64,000 nucleotides of DNA from an uncultured Pelagibacteraceae bacterium (GCA_902590115.1 CACIVM010000003.1:25229-89228); one strand, 5' to 3'; shown: positions 1 through 10,321, counted from the first letter of the stretch. The notes: generated by a model from the sequence alone, not told the origin. Translations and numbers: made by a program.

Positions 1-224
1 AATTCTAACTCTTTTTGAATCATTCTTCCAACTTTAGGCCATACATTTAAAGCAATTTTAATATCATTATATTTAGGTAACGGAACAGTCAAAAAATTTA
101 CTGGAGTTATAAAGTTAACAGTATGCCCAAGTTTTTTTAATTCTTCTTTTAATTGTTCAAGGGTTCTCACTACACCATTTATTACCTGTTCTTTGCAAGC
201 TCCTGTGACTATTAATATTCTCAT
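1..224 (-). CDS. glycosyltransferase family 1/4-like protein, N-terminal part (truncated by window edge)
   Basis: Minus-strand reading from ATG at 224: MRILIVTGACKEQVINGVVRTLEQLKEELKKLGHTVNFITP..., the typical N-terminus of GT4-type glycosyltransferases; runs off the window. Confidence 0.7.
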   Translation of the reverse strand, partial: MRILIVTGACKEQVINGVVRTLEQLKEELKKLGHTVNFITPVNFLTVPLPKYNDIKIALNVWPKVGRMIQKELE

Positions 225-227
225 GGA

Positions 228-1043
228 TTATTTATTAACGATTTTTAAATATGGTTCGTAATTTACAACTTCTTCTCTTATTTTGTCCCAATCTATAACT
301 TCCATTCTACCATCAAAATGCTCAACTAAAAATGTTGCTCCCTCAACCCAGTCGCCACAGTTTAGGTAATTTATTCCATCAAGATTTTGGTTTGCAGCAT
401 GATGTATATGACCACATATAATACCATCAGCTTTTTTCTTCTTTGCGTAATTTGCTAAGGTCTTTTCATAGTCACCAATATACTTAACTGCATTTTTAAC
501 TTTATGTTTTAGATATTTTGCTAAAGACCAATTTGGCTTTTTGAATAATCTTCTGATGAAATTTATTACTACATTAAATTCTAACAGAAAGCTGTATGCT
601 ACTGCTCCAACTTTTGATAACCAAGGTGCATATTTCATTACACCGTCCCATGCATCGCCGTGTACTACTATATATTTTTTATTATCACTTGAAACATGTA
701 AGCAGCGGTTTATAACTTCGATACCACCAAAATGAAGTGGTAAAAATTTTCTAAAAACGTCATCATGATTACCAATTATATATTTTACTTTTGTTCCGTG
801 TCTTGCTTTTCTTAAGGTTTTTTGAATAACGTCATTATGTTCCTGAGGCCAATAAAAATTATTTTTCAAAGCCCATATATCAATAATGTCACCTACGAGA
901 TATAAATTTTCTGATTTTGAATGCTTATAAAATTCAAGTAGCTTATTTGCAGAACTTTTTCTGTGTCCTAAATGAACATCACTTATAAAAATGCTTTTAT
1001 AATTTAAAATTTTTCCTTTAGATTTTGTTTGAATTGTTTCCAT
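228..1043 (-). CDS. metallophosphoesterase, UDP-2,3-diacylglucosamine hydrolase-like
   Basis: SDVHLGH...GDIID...GNHD...VHGD...GHIHH metallophosphoesterase motifs; internal Met (METIQTK) preferred as start over the 1082 ORF start. Confidence 0.85.
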   Translation of the reverse strand: METIQTKSKGKILNYKSIFISDVHLGHRKSSANKLLEFYKHSKSENLYLVGDIIDIWALKNNFYWPQEHNDVIQKTLRKARHGTKVKYIIGNHDDVFRKFLPLHFGGIEVINRCLHVSSDNKKYIVVHGDAWDGVMKYAPWLSKVGAVAYSFLLEFNVVINFIRRLFKKPNWSLAKYLKHKVKNAVKYIGDYEKTLANYAKKKKADGIICGHIHHAANQNLDGINYLNCGDWVEGATFLVEHFDGRMEVIDWDKIREEVVNYEPYLKIVNK

Positions 1044-1107
1044 AAATTTAATAAAACGAATCTCTAGTAACAGTTGAATCATATAAATGTTACAGAATTG
1101 TTAAAAA

Positions 1108-2004
1108 ATGATTAAGAAACTAAATTTTGCAGTTATATTCAACGCCAATGCAGCAGGCGGTAGAAAACTTAAGTTAATTAATAAGGTCATTTATCTTCTA
1201 GAGAAAAATCACACTGTAGAACTTTTTAAAACTCAAAGTGAAGAACATGCGAGAAAAGTGTTTAAAGAATTGTCTAATAAACAATTTGATCGATTAGTAT
1301 TTGCTGGAGGTGACGGAAGTGTTTGCTTTGGTATCAATGAAATGTTTAAAAGTGACAATTTAAAAGACAAATTAGTTGGATACATACCTGCAGGTACTGC
1401 AAATATTCTGCAAATAGAAACTCAAATTAAGAAAAAGGCTGAGGAGATTTACAATGTCCTCGTATCAGATAATCATAAGAAAATTTCATTAGCAAAAATA
1501 AATGATAAGTATTTTTTCTTAATGGCTGGTGTAGGTTTTGACTCTAGAATTGTTGAGTCCATAAATACAAATATTAAAAAGTATCTCGGAAAAGTAATTT
1601 TTGCTTTTAAAGGTTTTCAGCATTTTTTATTTTTAAAGAATAATAAAATGGAGGTTGAGTTAGAAAATGAAAAAATAATGGCTGATTGGATTTTATGTAC
1701 TAATTCAAAATACTATGCTGGTCCCCATTCTATTACAAACGATACAAATATATTTGAAAACAAGATAGTGGCTTACATATTTAAAGACCTAACCAGAATA
1801 AAATTGCTTTACTATGTTTGGTTAATATTGACTAAGGGTGACTTAGGTCCAGCAAAAAGTGTGATCAAAAAAGAACTGGACAGATTAAAAATAAATGGTG
1901 TTAACAATAAAGTTCTATCTCAGGTTGACGGTGAAAATTGTGGTTACGTAAACAGTCTTGAAATCCAAAAAACAGACAGGTTTATCAATTTATTAGTTCC
2001 GTAA
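1108..2004 (+). CDS. diacylglycerol kinase family lipid kinase
   Basis: NANAAGGRK, FAGGDGSVCFGINEM, GYIPAGTANI motifs of the DAGK catalytic domain. Confidence 0.85.
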   Translation: MIKKLNFAVIFNANAAGGRKLKLINKVIYLLEKNHTVELFKTQSEEHARKVFKELSNKQFDRLVFAGGDGSVCFGINEMFKSDNLKDKLVGYIPAGTANILQIETQIKKKAEEIYNVLVSDNHKKISLAKINDKYFFLMAGVGFDSRIVESINTNIKKYLGKVIFAFKGFQHFLFLKNNKMEVELENEKIMADWILCTNSKYYAGPHSITNDTNIFENKIVAYIFKDLTRIKLLYYVWLILTKGDLGPAKSVIKKELDRLKINGVNNKVLSQVDGENCGYVNSLEIQKTDRFINLLVP

Positions 2005-2110
2005 AATTTTCTAAATTTTTTTTCAACTTTTAGTTTAAAAGGTTTTTCTAAATTTCATTTGAAAACTTTTTAAAACTGTTCTAAGATTTTTAAGTTTTTG
2101 GAGGAACAAT

Positions 2111-2311
2111 ATGAAAAAAAAATTGAAAAAAAACGAAAAAAAGAAAAAGAAAATACTAAAATCAATCGATAAGCTTAAAAATAAAATAAGCACTAAACAA
2201 AAAAAACTATCAAAGGTTGAACTAAAGATAGCTAGTCTCGAGAAAAAAATTGCTGAAAAAAAAGCTAGCAAAAATAATAAAGAGCCTATCGCAGCATCTT
2301 TAAATAATTAG
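2111..2311 (+). CDS. Lys-rich small protein, coiled-coil-like
   Basis: 66 aa with 25 Lys by hand count; ggaggaac SD just upstream; followed by a hairpin terminator. Confidence 0.6.
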   Translation: MKKKLKKNEKKKKKILKSIDKLKNKISTKQKKLSKVELKIASLEKKIAEKKASKNNKEPIAASLNN

Positions 2312-2330
2312 TTTATATAGAAATTAAATG

Positions 2331-2353
2331 CCCCTGATCCTAAAAATCAGGGG
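2331..2353. terminator. Rho-independent type terminator between convergent genes
   Basis: CCCCTGAT-cctaaaa-ATCAGGGG perfect 8-bp stem followed by TTTATTTT. Confidence 0.8.
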
Positions 2354-2354
2354 T

Positions 2355-2699
2355 TTATTTTAATTCACCAAAAAGGTTTAAAAGTATTACTCCTGAAACA
2401 ATTAAGATTAATCCAACAGTTCCATAAAGGTTTGGGGTTTGATTATATTTAAATATTCCAAATAATGTAACTGCGGTTATCGTTAATGCTCCGTAGGTCG
2501 CATAAGTAAATCCAACTGGAATTATTGTCATTGCTCTAGATAAACAAAAAATACAAACAACAATACTTGAAATACAAAAAAGTGTAGGCGTAAGCTTAGT
2601 AAAACTTTCTGTAGTTTTTAAAAAACCGTTAGTGGCAATACCTGTAATGATTGCAAGAGTTAAATAAATATATCCTGAAAATAAACTTAAACTCTTCAT
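2355..2699 (-). CDS. small multidrug resistance (SMR/EmrE-like) family membrane protein
   Basis: 114 aa, four hydrophobic segments, YATYGALTITAVTLFGIFKYNQTPN pattern of the SMR family. Confidence 0.75.
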   Translation of the reverse strand: MKSLSLFSGYIYLTLAIITGIATNGFLKTTESFTKLTPTLFCISSIVVCIFCLSRAMTIIPVGFTYATYGALTITAVTLFGIFKYNQTPNLYGTVGLILIVSGVILLNLFGELK

Positions 2700-3643
2700 T
2701 TTGCTTTTGCGAATTGCCCTCCATCACGATAACGCCACAACCATTTTTCCATAGCTTGTTCGACGTCTTTTGGTTTTATCTCTAAATCACTAATCGTAAG
2801 TTCTTTATTTGAAACAACATTATCAGCTTCTGATAAAATTTCACATTGATCTCTTGTTAAAACTGGTGGGATCGGTAACAAGCTTAAAATTGAACTTTGT
2901 ATTTTCGCTATCGCCATAGGCATCTCTATAACAAATCTTTTTTTATTTATAGTTTTCATTATAGATTTTACCATATCACCGAAACTTATTACTGTAGGAC
3001 CACCTATTTCATAAATTTTTCCTTCGTTCTTTTTTGCTTGTATAGCTTTAACAATTGCATCAGCCACATCCGTTACCATTATTGGTTGAAATTTATAATC
3101 TATTCCCACAATTGGAATTACTGGTGAAAAACTTAATTTTGAAAATAAATTTGTAAAATTATCTTCAGGTCCGCATACAACACTTGGTCTTATTATTACT
3201 GTGTTTTTAAAGTTTATTAGAGATTTTTCTTCTCCAGCAAATTTAGATCTTTGATATGCAGATTTTGAATCTTTGTTAGCTCCTATTGCTGAAACATGAA
3301 TATATTTTTTTACTTTATGTTTTTCACATAATCTCGAGATAATATCCGGGATATCTGAATGAATTTTTATAAATTTTTGCTTTCTGTTTTCAAACAATAT
3401 TCCAATTAAATTAATGACTACATCTGAATTACTGATAGCCTCCTCTATTTTATCAAAATTGTTTGAGTTAAAATCGATTAACTCTATAGAGCCTGGAGGA
3501 GCTTGTGTCTTTAAATACCCTTTTTGAAACGGGTTTCTAGTTAGAATGATGCATCTATATTGTTTATTCGTCAAATTTCGAACAAGATATCGTCCTATAA
3601 ATCCACCACCACCAAGTATTGTTGCTATTGGGTAATTGTTCAT
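2696..3643 (-). CDS. NAD(P)-dependent epimerase/reductase, complex I NDUFA9-like
   Basis: ILGGGGFIGRYLVRNL Rossmann motif; HVSAIGANKDSKSAYQRSKFAGE. Confidence 0.85.
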   Translation of the reverse strand: MNNYPIATILGGGGFIGRYLVRNLTNKQYRCIILTRNPFQKGYLKTQAPPGSIELIDFNSNNFDKIEEAISNSDVVINLIGILFENRKQKFIKIHSDIPDIISRLCEKHKVKKYIHVSAIGANKDSKSAYQRSKFAGEEKSLINFKNTVIIRPSVVCGPEDNFTNLFSKLSFSPVIPIVGIDYKFQPIMVTDVADAIVKAIQAKKNEGKIYEIGGPTVISFGDMVKSIMKTINKKRFVIEMPMAIAKIQSSILSLLPIPPVLTRDQCEILSEADNVVSNKELTISDLEIKPKDVEQAMEKWLWRYRDGGQFAKAK

Positions 3644-3657
3644 GGTATTTAGATAAT

Positions 3658-4284
3658 ATGGTAAAAATTCATAGAATTAAAGGAGACATTACATCCGAAA
3701 TCGTAAAATCTTTTAAGAATAGTGTGGCAATTGATACGGAAGCCACTGGTCTTAAAATACCAGGAAGAGACAAGTTAAGTTTAATTCAAATTTGCGGTGA
3801 AAATGAAGATGTATTTATTATTCAGCCAGATAGAAGTAAATATAGTGCTCCTAATTTAGTTTCGGTATTAGAAAATCCAAAAATATTAAAAATAGGTCAC
3901 TTCTTAAGATTTGATAAAAGTGCGATAGAATATTTTCTTAAGTGTAAAATGAATAATATTTTTGATACTAAGATAGCATCAAAAGTGGTTCGCACTTATA
4001 CAGACCAGCATGGTTTGAAAAATTTAGTTTATGAATTTTGTAACAAGAATTTAGACAAGAGACAGGGAAGCTCTGATTGGAATAAAGATATAAATGAATT
4101 ATCAGATAAGCAATTAGAATATGCTGCAGGAGATGTCATTTACTTACACAAGATTAAATCTCAGCTAGAAAAAATGCTAATTAGAGAAAAAAGAATGGAT
4201 TTATTTAATCGTTGTATACAATTTTTAGACACTAGAATTGAGCTTGATCATAACGGATTTAAATTTGATATTTTTGAACATTAA
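3658..4284 (+). CDS. ribonuclease D-like 3'-5' exonuclease
   Basis: AIDTEATGL ... DTKIAS ... YAAGDVIYL DEDD exonuclease motifs; start at MVKIHRIKGD rather than the ORF start at 3619. Confidence 0.85.
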   Translation: MVKIHRIKGDITSEIVKSFKNSVAIDTEATGLKIPGRDKLSLIQICGENEDVFIIQPDRSKYSAPNLVSVLENPKILKIGHFLRFDKSAIEYFLKCKMNNIFDTKIASKVVRTYTDQHGLKNLVYEFCNKNLDKRQGSSDWNKDINELSDKQLEYAAGDVIYLHKIKSQLEKMLIREKRMDLFNRCIQFLDTRIELDHNGFKFDIFEH

Positions 4285-5252
4285 TGAAAAGAAATAATTT
4301 TATAAGCATTGCAAAAAAAGCTGCCTCAATTCAAATTAAAGAACTAAAAAAAATTAATAAAGTTTTTAATAAATCTTTTGTTCAAGCAGTAGATTTAATT
4401 TCAAATTGTAAGGGTAAAGTCATCGCTGCTGGAATCGGAAAAAGCGGTTTAATTGCAAGAAAAGTTTCTGCTACTCTCTCGTCAGTGGGCATTTCATCTT
4501 TTTATTTAAATCCGGGCGAAGCAAATCACGGTGATTTGGGTCAAATAGATAAGAGAGATGTTTTACTCGTATTTTCTTATTCGGGAAACACCTATGAAAT
4601 TTCAAATATGCTTAAGTACGCTAACAGATTCAATATAAAGATAATAGGAGTTGCATCAAAAAAAGAAAGTATTCTATTAAAAGCGAGTGACGTTAAGATT
4701 TTGTTGCCTCCAGTTTTGGAAGCAGATCCAACTAGGATGGTGCCAACAAGCTCAACCTCTATCACTTTATTATTTGGTGATACTTTGGCAATAGCTTTGA
4801 TGCACAAACTAAAATTTTCTAAGGATCGTTTTAAAGTTTTTCACCCAGGAGGAAATATCGGAAAAAACCTTTTAGCTGTTAAGGATATTATGATTTCTGG
4901 AAAAAAAATGCCAACTATTCATTTAAATAAAAATATGAATGAAGCAATTAAAATAATAAATAGTAAAAAACTAGGATTAGTTGTTGTATTAAAAAAAAAT
5001 CTTATCCAAGGAATAATTACTGATGGGGATGCTAGACGTAGCATGAGGCATTATAAAAAGGAAAACTCAATTAATAAAATAATGACAAAAAACCCACTTA
5101 CAATTGAAGAGGATTTACCAGCTACCAAAGCTCTTTCGATAATGAATGATAAAAAAATTACAAGTTTATTAGTAGTAAAAAAAAGAAACAAGGGTAAAAA
5201 ATTAGCTGGAATTGTTCATATTCACTCGCTTTTAGAATTTGGAATAAAATGA
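4284..5252 (+). CDS. kdsD: KpsF/GutQ family arabinose-5-phosphate isomerase (SIS + CBS domains)
   Basis: GIGKSGLIARKVSATLSSVGISSFYLNPGEANHGDLG; C-terminal CBS pair. Confidence 0.92.
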   Translation: MKRNNFISIAKKAASIQIKELKKINKVFNKSFVQAVDLISNCKGKVIAAGIGKSGLIARKVSATLSSVGISSFYLNPGEANHGDLGQIDKRDVLLVFSYSGNTYEISNMLKYANRFNIKIIGVASKKESILLKASDVKILLPPVLEADPTRMVPTSSTSITLLFGDTLAIALMHKLKFSKDRFKVFHPGGNIGKNLLAVKDIMISGKKMPTIHLNKNMNEAIKIINSKKLGLVVVLKKNLIQGIITDGDARRSMRHYKKENSINKIMTKNPLTIEEDLPATKALSIMNDKKITSLLVVKKRNKGKKLAGIVHIHSLLEFGIK

Positions 5253-5866
5253 ATTTAAAAAAAAGAAGAAAGTTAATTATTCAAATATTGTTGTTTATTA
5301 CAGCTTCTTTACTAATCTTCCATACTTATTATAAAGACAATAATGATAAGTTTAATAAAAATTTAACAAAAAAAAGTATTGAAATTCAAAAAGATAATCA
5401 AGGTGAAGGGATTAAGGATGTCGTTGATAAAGAAGAATTAAATTTTTTTGAAAATGTGGAATACAATGGAGTTGACCTTAACGGAAATAGATATGTAGTA
5501 AAATCTAAATCTGCAAAGTTTAAATCAGATTTTCCCGAATTAGTAAAAATGACATCGATGACAGCGATTTTCTACTTTAAAGATAATACAACACTAAAAA
5601 TATTTGGAAATTACGGCTCTTATAATAACAAAACTTTTGATATGGAGTTTAGAGAGGAAATATTAGCTGAATATGATAATAATTTTTTGTATGCTGATAA
5701 CATAAATTATTTTAACAAAAAAAGTTTCCTAGAAATATTTGGAAATGTGAAACTGGAGAATGATAGTGGTGAAGTTAAGTCAGATAGAATTGAACTTGAT
5801 TTGGAGACAAAAAAAGCTAAATTTTCTATGCTTAACGATAACACTGTAAAAGCAAAAATAAAATGA
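5249..5866 (+). CDS. lptC: LPS export system protein LptC
   Basis: N-terminal TM, LptC-like beta domain, directly upstream of lptB. Confidence 0.75.
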   Translation: MNLKKRRKLIIQILLFITASLLIFHTYYKDNNDKFNKNLTKKSIEIQKDNQGEGIKDVVDKEELNFFENVEYNGVDLNGNRYVVKSKSAKFKSDFPELVKMTSMTAIFYFKDNTTLKIFGNYGSYNNKTFDMEFREEILAEYDNNFLYADNINYFNKKSFLEIFGNVKLENDSGEVKSDRIELDLETKKAKFSMLNDNTVKAKIK

Positions 5867-6618
5867 GAAAAGGTTTTAGGATAATTAAATTTAAAAAAAG
5901 TAAACCAATACTAAGCGTAAAAGATGTGAATAAGTCTTTTGAAGGCAGGCCAATCTTAAAAAAGATTTCCTTAGAATTGTTCCCTGGTGAAATAGTTGGA
6001 TTATTAGGTCCTAACGGTTCTGGTAAATCAACACTTTATAGCATAATCATTGGTGAGCACTCTACTGATAACGGAAAAATTCTTTTGAATGGAAAAGAAA
6101 TTCAAGATGAGCCGATTCATGAAAGAGCTAAAAGTGGAATTGGATATTTAAGTCAACAACGAAGTGTATTTGGGATGTCAGTTTATGATAACTTACTTGG
6201 GGTTTGCCAATTGTCGATAAAAGATCAAGAAAAACAGATCTCTACAGTAGAAAAATTATTAGATGAATTCAACTTACAACATTTAAGAAATTTACATAGT
6301 CAAGTTTTAAGTGGTGGTGAGGTTAGAAGACTAATGATGGCAAGAATACTTATAAATAAACCTAAAGTAATTTTGCTTGATGAACCAATGGCTGCTTTAG
6401 ATCCAATTGTTGTACAAGATATACAAAAGTATATTTTAAAAATTCAATCTTATGGCTGTGCAATATTAGTTACTGATCACCAAGTAAAGAATCTTTTCGA
6501 CGTGGTAGATCGAGCGTACGTCCTTGGTGAACAATCAATTATTGCAGATGGGACGCCTAACGAGATATTGAAATCTTCAAAAGCAATTAAATTATACTTT
6601 GGGCCACAATATAAGTAA
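5863..6618 (+). CDS. lptB: LPS export ABC transporter ATP-binding protein LptB
   Basis: GPNGSGKST Walker A, LSGGEVRR signature, LLDEPMAALDP; LptB family. Confidence 0.93.
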   Translation: MRKGFRIIKFKKSKPILSVKDVNKSFEGRPILKKISLELFPGEIVGLLGPNGSGKSTLYSIIIGEHSTDNGKILLNGKEIQDEPIHERAKSGIGYLSQQRSVFGMSVYDNLLGVCQLSIKDQEKQISTVEKLLDEFNLQHLRNLHSQVLSGGEVRRLMMARILINKPKVILLDEPMAALDPIVVQDIQKYILKIQSYGCAILVTDHQVKNLFDVVDRAYVLGEQSIIADGTPNEILKSSKAIKLYFGPQYK

Positions 6619-6626
6619 CTCAATAA

Positions 6627-7973
6627 ATGCGTTTAAAAAAATTTGATATCATAAATTCAAAAAAAATTCAGAATTTTAAAAAAACTATAAAAGTTGACAG
6701 CGATAAATCATTATCTATTAGGTCGCTGCTGTTAGGTTCTATAAGTGAAAACATATCAAAAATAGATAACTTATTAGAATCTGAGGACGTATTTTCAACG
6801 ATAAAATGTTTAAAAAAAATGGGTGTTACCATCAAGAAAAAAGGTAAGATTTTTTATGTGTATGGCAAGGGATTAGGATCACTTTTTGCAAAAAAAGGAA
6901 CAAAGCTTAACTTTGGAAACTCAGGTACTCTTGCAAGATTATTGATTGGAATATTAAGCACGACTCCAGATATAGACATAAAATTATCAGGTGACACTTC
7001 TTTAAAAAAAAGAAATATGGAGTCGTTAATAAAATTAATGAATGAATTTGGAGCAACTTTTTATCCAAACTCCAAAAGAACTTTACCCTTTAATCTAAGA
7101 TCGTCAGACATACCCATAGGAATAAATTACAAAGCTGGTAAATCTGCTCAGCTCAAAAGTGCAGTTATACTTGCTGGTTTAAATTCATTTGGTAACACAA
7201 ATATTATAGAAAAAAAGAAAACTAGAAATCATACTGAGCTTCTTTTAAAAAAAAATTCTAATGCAATAAAGTTAAGATCAACTGAGGACGTCAATAATAT
7301 CAAAATATTTGGAAAAAAAACATTACACTCAAACAATATGAAAATTTTTGGTGATCCATCCTCTGCTGCCTTTTTTACAGCACTTACAGTATTGAAAAAA
7401 AAATCTAAATTAACTATTAAAAATGTTTTACTTAATCCAACAAGAATTGGTTTTTATTTTTTACTAAAAAAATTTGGAGCAAATATAATCTTTAAAAAAA
7501 TTAAAATGTACAATAATGAGAAAATTGGCGACATCATAGTAAAAAGTTCAAACCTAAAACCAATTCAAGCTGGTTCTAAATATTATTTCAATTCAACTGA
7601 TGAATATCCTATTCTTTTTATAATAGCTGCCTTGACTAAAGGTAAGTCAACTTTTAAAGGAATTGAAGAATTAAAAAATAAAGAAAGTGATAGAATTAAA
7701 GAAATGCAAAAGATTATTAAACAAATTGGAATTAGATCGATATATAAAAATGGAGATTTAGTTATATTTGGGGAAAAAAAAATAAAAACTAATAGAGTAA
7801 TTGATGTTCCGTCTTTGGGAGATCATAGAATTTGTATGAGCGCATTAATTTTAAGCTTAATTACTGGTGTCAAGTCAAAAATAAAAAATTTTGAAACTGT
7901 AAGAACTTCTTTTCCCTCTTTTTTAAAATTGGTTAGATATTTAGGAAGCGATTATGAAATTAAAAGTAGGTGA
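6627..7973 (+). CDS. aroA: 3-phosphoshikimate 1-carboxyvinyltransferase
   Basis: DKSLSIRSLLLGS, NFGNSGTLARLLIG, GDHRICMSALILSL EPSP synthase motifs. Confidence 0.93.
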   Translation: MRLKKFDIINSKKIQNFKKTIKVDSDKSLSIRSLLLGSISENISKIDNLLESEDVFSTIKCLKKMGVTIKKKGKIFYVYGKGLGSLFAKKGTKLNFGNSGTLARLLIGILSTTPDIDIKLSGDTSLKKRNMESLIKLMNEFGATFYPNSKRTLPFNLRSSDIPIGINYKAGKSAQLKSAVILAGLNSFGNTNIIEKKKTRNHTELLLKKNSNAIKLRSTEDVNNIKIFGKKTLHSNNMKIFGDPSSAAFFTALTVLKKKSKLTIKNVLLNPTRIGFYFLLKKFGANIIFKKIKMYNNEKIGDIIVKSSNLKPIQAGSKYYFNSTDEYPILFIIAALTKGKSTFKGIEELKNKESDRIKEMQKIIKQIGIRSIYKNGDLVIFGEKKIKTNRVIDVPSLGDHRICMSALILSLITGVKSKIKNFETVRTSFPSFLKLVRYLGSDYEIKSR

Positions 7974-8613
7974 AACATTTCTCGTGGCAGCAGATGGTTC
8001 AGCTGCTAGTGGAAAAACGACCGGGGCAAAAATTATCTCAAAAAAATATGGGCTAAAATTTTTGTCCTCCGGTTTACTTTACAGATATGCGAGTTATTTA
8101 CTAATTAAAAATAAGCCCTCCAATTCCATTAGTTTTTTAAAATTTAAATTTAAAAATCTAAAATATAGTAAAATTACAAAGCTTAATTTAAATACTGCGG
8201 AAATTTCTGAGCACACCTCAATTATAGCCAAACAAAAAAAAATTAGGGAGATTTTAAAAAATTACCAAAAAAATTTCGCAAAAAAAAATAAAAAAGTGTG
8301 TATTGAAGGTAGAGACATAGGGTCTGTTATTATGCCAAATGCAGATATTAAATTTTTTTTTAGATGTGATCTTAGGACTGCTTCATTAAGAAGATATAAG
8401 GAACTTAAAAAAAGAAATAAAAATATTTCTCTAAAAGACGTTAAGAAATCTCTAAAAGTAAGAAATTTACGTGATATTTCAAGGAAGAATAGCCCTTTAC
8501 TGAAAAGCAATGATGCGATAATTGTGGACACCGGAAAGTTAAAAAATATTAAATCTATGATATTTAAAATGAGTTTAGAAATAAATAAAAAATTGAAGTC
8601 TTATGGCAGATAA
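7954..8613 (+). CDS. cmk: (d)CMP kinase
   Basis: ADGSAASGKTTGAK P-loop; EGRDIGSVIMPNADIKFFF; position between aroA and rpsA. Confidence 0.93.
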   Translation: MKLKVGETFLVAADGSAASGKTTGAKIISKKYGLKFLSSGLLYRYASYLLIKNKPSNSISFLKFKFKNLKYSKITKLNLNTAEISEHTSIIAKQKKIREILKNYQKNFAKKNKKVCIEGRDIGSVIMPNADIKFFFRCDLRTASLRRYKELKKRNKNISLKDVKKSLKVRNLRDISRKNSPLLKSNDAIIVDTGKLKNIKSMIFKMSLEINKKLKSYGR

Positions 8614-10321
8614 TACTGATATTAAAATTACTTCAATGAAATCAAATAAAGAGTTTGAGTCCCTCCTGATAAAAGACTTCAAAGACAGAAAATTAAAAGA
8701 GAACGAAATTATCAAAGCTACTGTTACAGAAATAACAAAAAATTTTATTGTTGTTGATTGTAAAGCTAAAATGGAGGGAATGATACCTGTTGAAGAATTT
8801 AGCAATAATAATGAACTAGATAAATTAAAAGTTGGGTCAATAATTGATGTTTATTTGGAAAGAGTTGAAAGCTACAAAGGTGAAATAGTAATTTCAAGGG
8901 AAAAAGCCAGACGGATGGTTGCTTGGAAGAAAATGGAAAAAGTTTTTGAAAGTCAGGAAATAATTGAAGGATATATCACTGGCAAAATTAAGGGTGGATA
9001 TATATGTACTGTAGATGGTTTACCAACTTTTATGCCAGCATCTCAAATTGATGTACGACCGTTGAAAAAAATTGACCACTTAATGAATATCCCGGTTAAG
9101 GTAATTGCGACACGTATAGATAGAAGCAGAGGAAACGTTTGTACAAGCCGAAGAGCAGTATTAGAAAAAGATAAAAATGCTGAAGTCAGGGAAATGCTAA
9201 AAAATATAAAAGAGGGCGATATAGTCGATAACGCAAAAGTAAAAGCCACGACTGACTGGGGAGTTTTTTTAGATATTAATGGTTTAGATGCTTTATTACA
9301 TGTTAGTGACTTATCGCATGGAAGGGTAAAAAAGCCTTCTGAACTTATTTCAATAGGTCAGAATATAAAAGTTAAAATTACAAAAATAGATAAAGCCACA
9401 AACAGAATATCAGCTTCTATAAAAGCTCTCACCGAAGATCCTTACGAAAATATTTCAAAAAAATATAAAATTGGAGAATTATATAGTGGAGTTTGCACAA
9501 AGCTCATGGACTATGGGGCTTTTGTAAAATTGGAAGAGGGTATTGAAGGTCTTATACACAATAGTGAGCTTTCATGGGAAAGCAAAAATGTAAACCCTTC
9601 AAAAATTTTATCCGTATCTCAAAAAATAAATGTTAAAATAGTGAGTATTGAGCCAGAGAATAAAAGAATTTCGCTTTCTTATAAGGCAACCCTGGATAAC
9701 CCTTGGAATGATGTAAAGAAACAAGTTGGATCTATAATTTCTGTAAAAGTAAAAAATGTTACTGATAAAGGTATATTCGCAACTTTAGATAACGGCTTAA
9801 CAGGAATGGTATATTATAAAGACGTTTCTTATGAGGATAGCGAACAAGGCCTATCTAGATTCAAAAAAAATGATAATATTCAAGTGAAAGTGATGGAAGT
9901 AAAAGATGAAAAAATCAAACTATCAATTAAAGCTCTAGAAAAAGATCCGATGGATTGGCTTAAGGATAATAAAAAGAAAATTGGAGACATTATCACAACG
10001 AGAATTAGCTCTGTTATGGCAAATGGTGTTAAAGTCTCGTTAGATCCTGATAAAAAATTGATAGCAACAATTAAAAAAGCTGAGCTTGCAAAAGACTCTG
10101 TTGACGCAAGACCAGAAGTTTTTTCTAAAGGAAACGCATTAGATGCAAAAATTTTGGACTTGAATTTTGAGAAAAGAAAAATTGTTTTAAGTGTAAAAGC
10201 TGCTCAAATTGACGAAGAAAAAAGTCTCGTGGCTAAATTTGGTAAAGGTGCAAAAGCTGGCGCAACCCTTAAATCAATATTTGAAAAAGCATTAAGTGGT
10301 GGAAAGAAGAAGAAAAAATAA
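8603..10321 (+). CDS. rpsA: 30S ribosomal protein S1
   Basis: Multiple S1 repeats (GVFLDINGLDALLHVSDLSHGR, GAFVKLEEGIEGLIHNSELSW). Confidence 0.96.
   Translation: MADNTDIKITSMKSNKEFESLLIKDFKDRKLKENEIIKATVTEITKNFIVVDCKAKMEGMIPVEEFSNNNELDKLKVGSIIDVYLERVESYKGEIVISREKARRMVAWKKMEKVFESQEIIEGYITGKIKGGYICTVDGLPTFMPASQIDVRPLKKIDHLMNIPVKVIATRIDRSRGNVCTSRRAVLEKDKNAEVREMLKNIKEGDIVDNAKVKATTDWGVFLDINGLDALLHVSDLSHGRVKKPSELISIGQNIKVKITKIDKATNRISASIKALTEDPYENISKKYKIGELYSGVCTKLMDYGAFVKLEEGIEGLIHNSELSWESKNVNPSKILSVSQKINVKIVSIEPENKRISLSYKATLDNPWNDVKKQVGSIISVKVKNVTDKGIFATLDNGLTGMVYYKDVSYEDSEQGLSRFKKNDNIQVKVMEVKDEKIKLSIKALEKDPMDWLKDNKKKIGDIITTRISSVMANGVKVSLDPDKKLIATIKKAELAKDSVDARPEVFSKGNALDAKILDLNFEKRKIVLSVKAAQIDEEKSLVAKFGKGAKAGATLKSIFEKALSGGKKKKK

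Noticed and set aside
2035-2271. 78-aa minus-strand F/S-rich ORF
   Set aside because: Shadow of the Lys-rich small gene.
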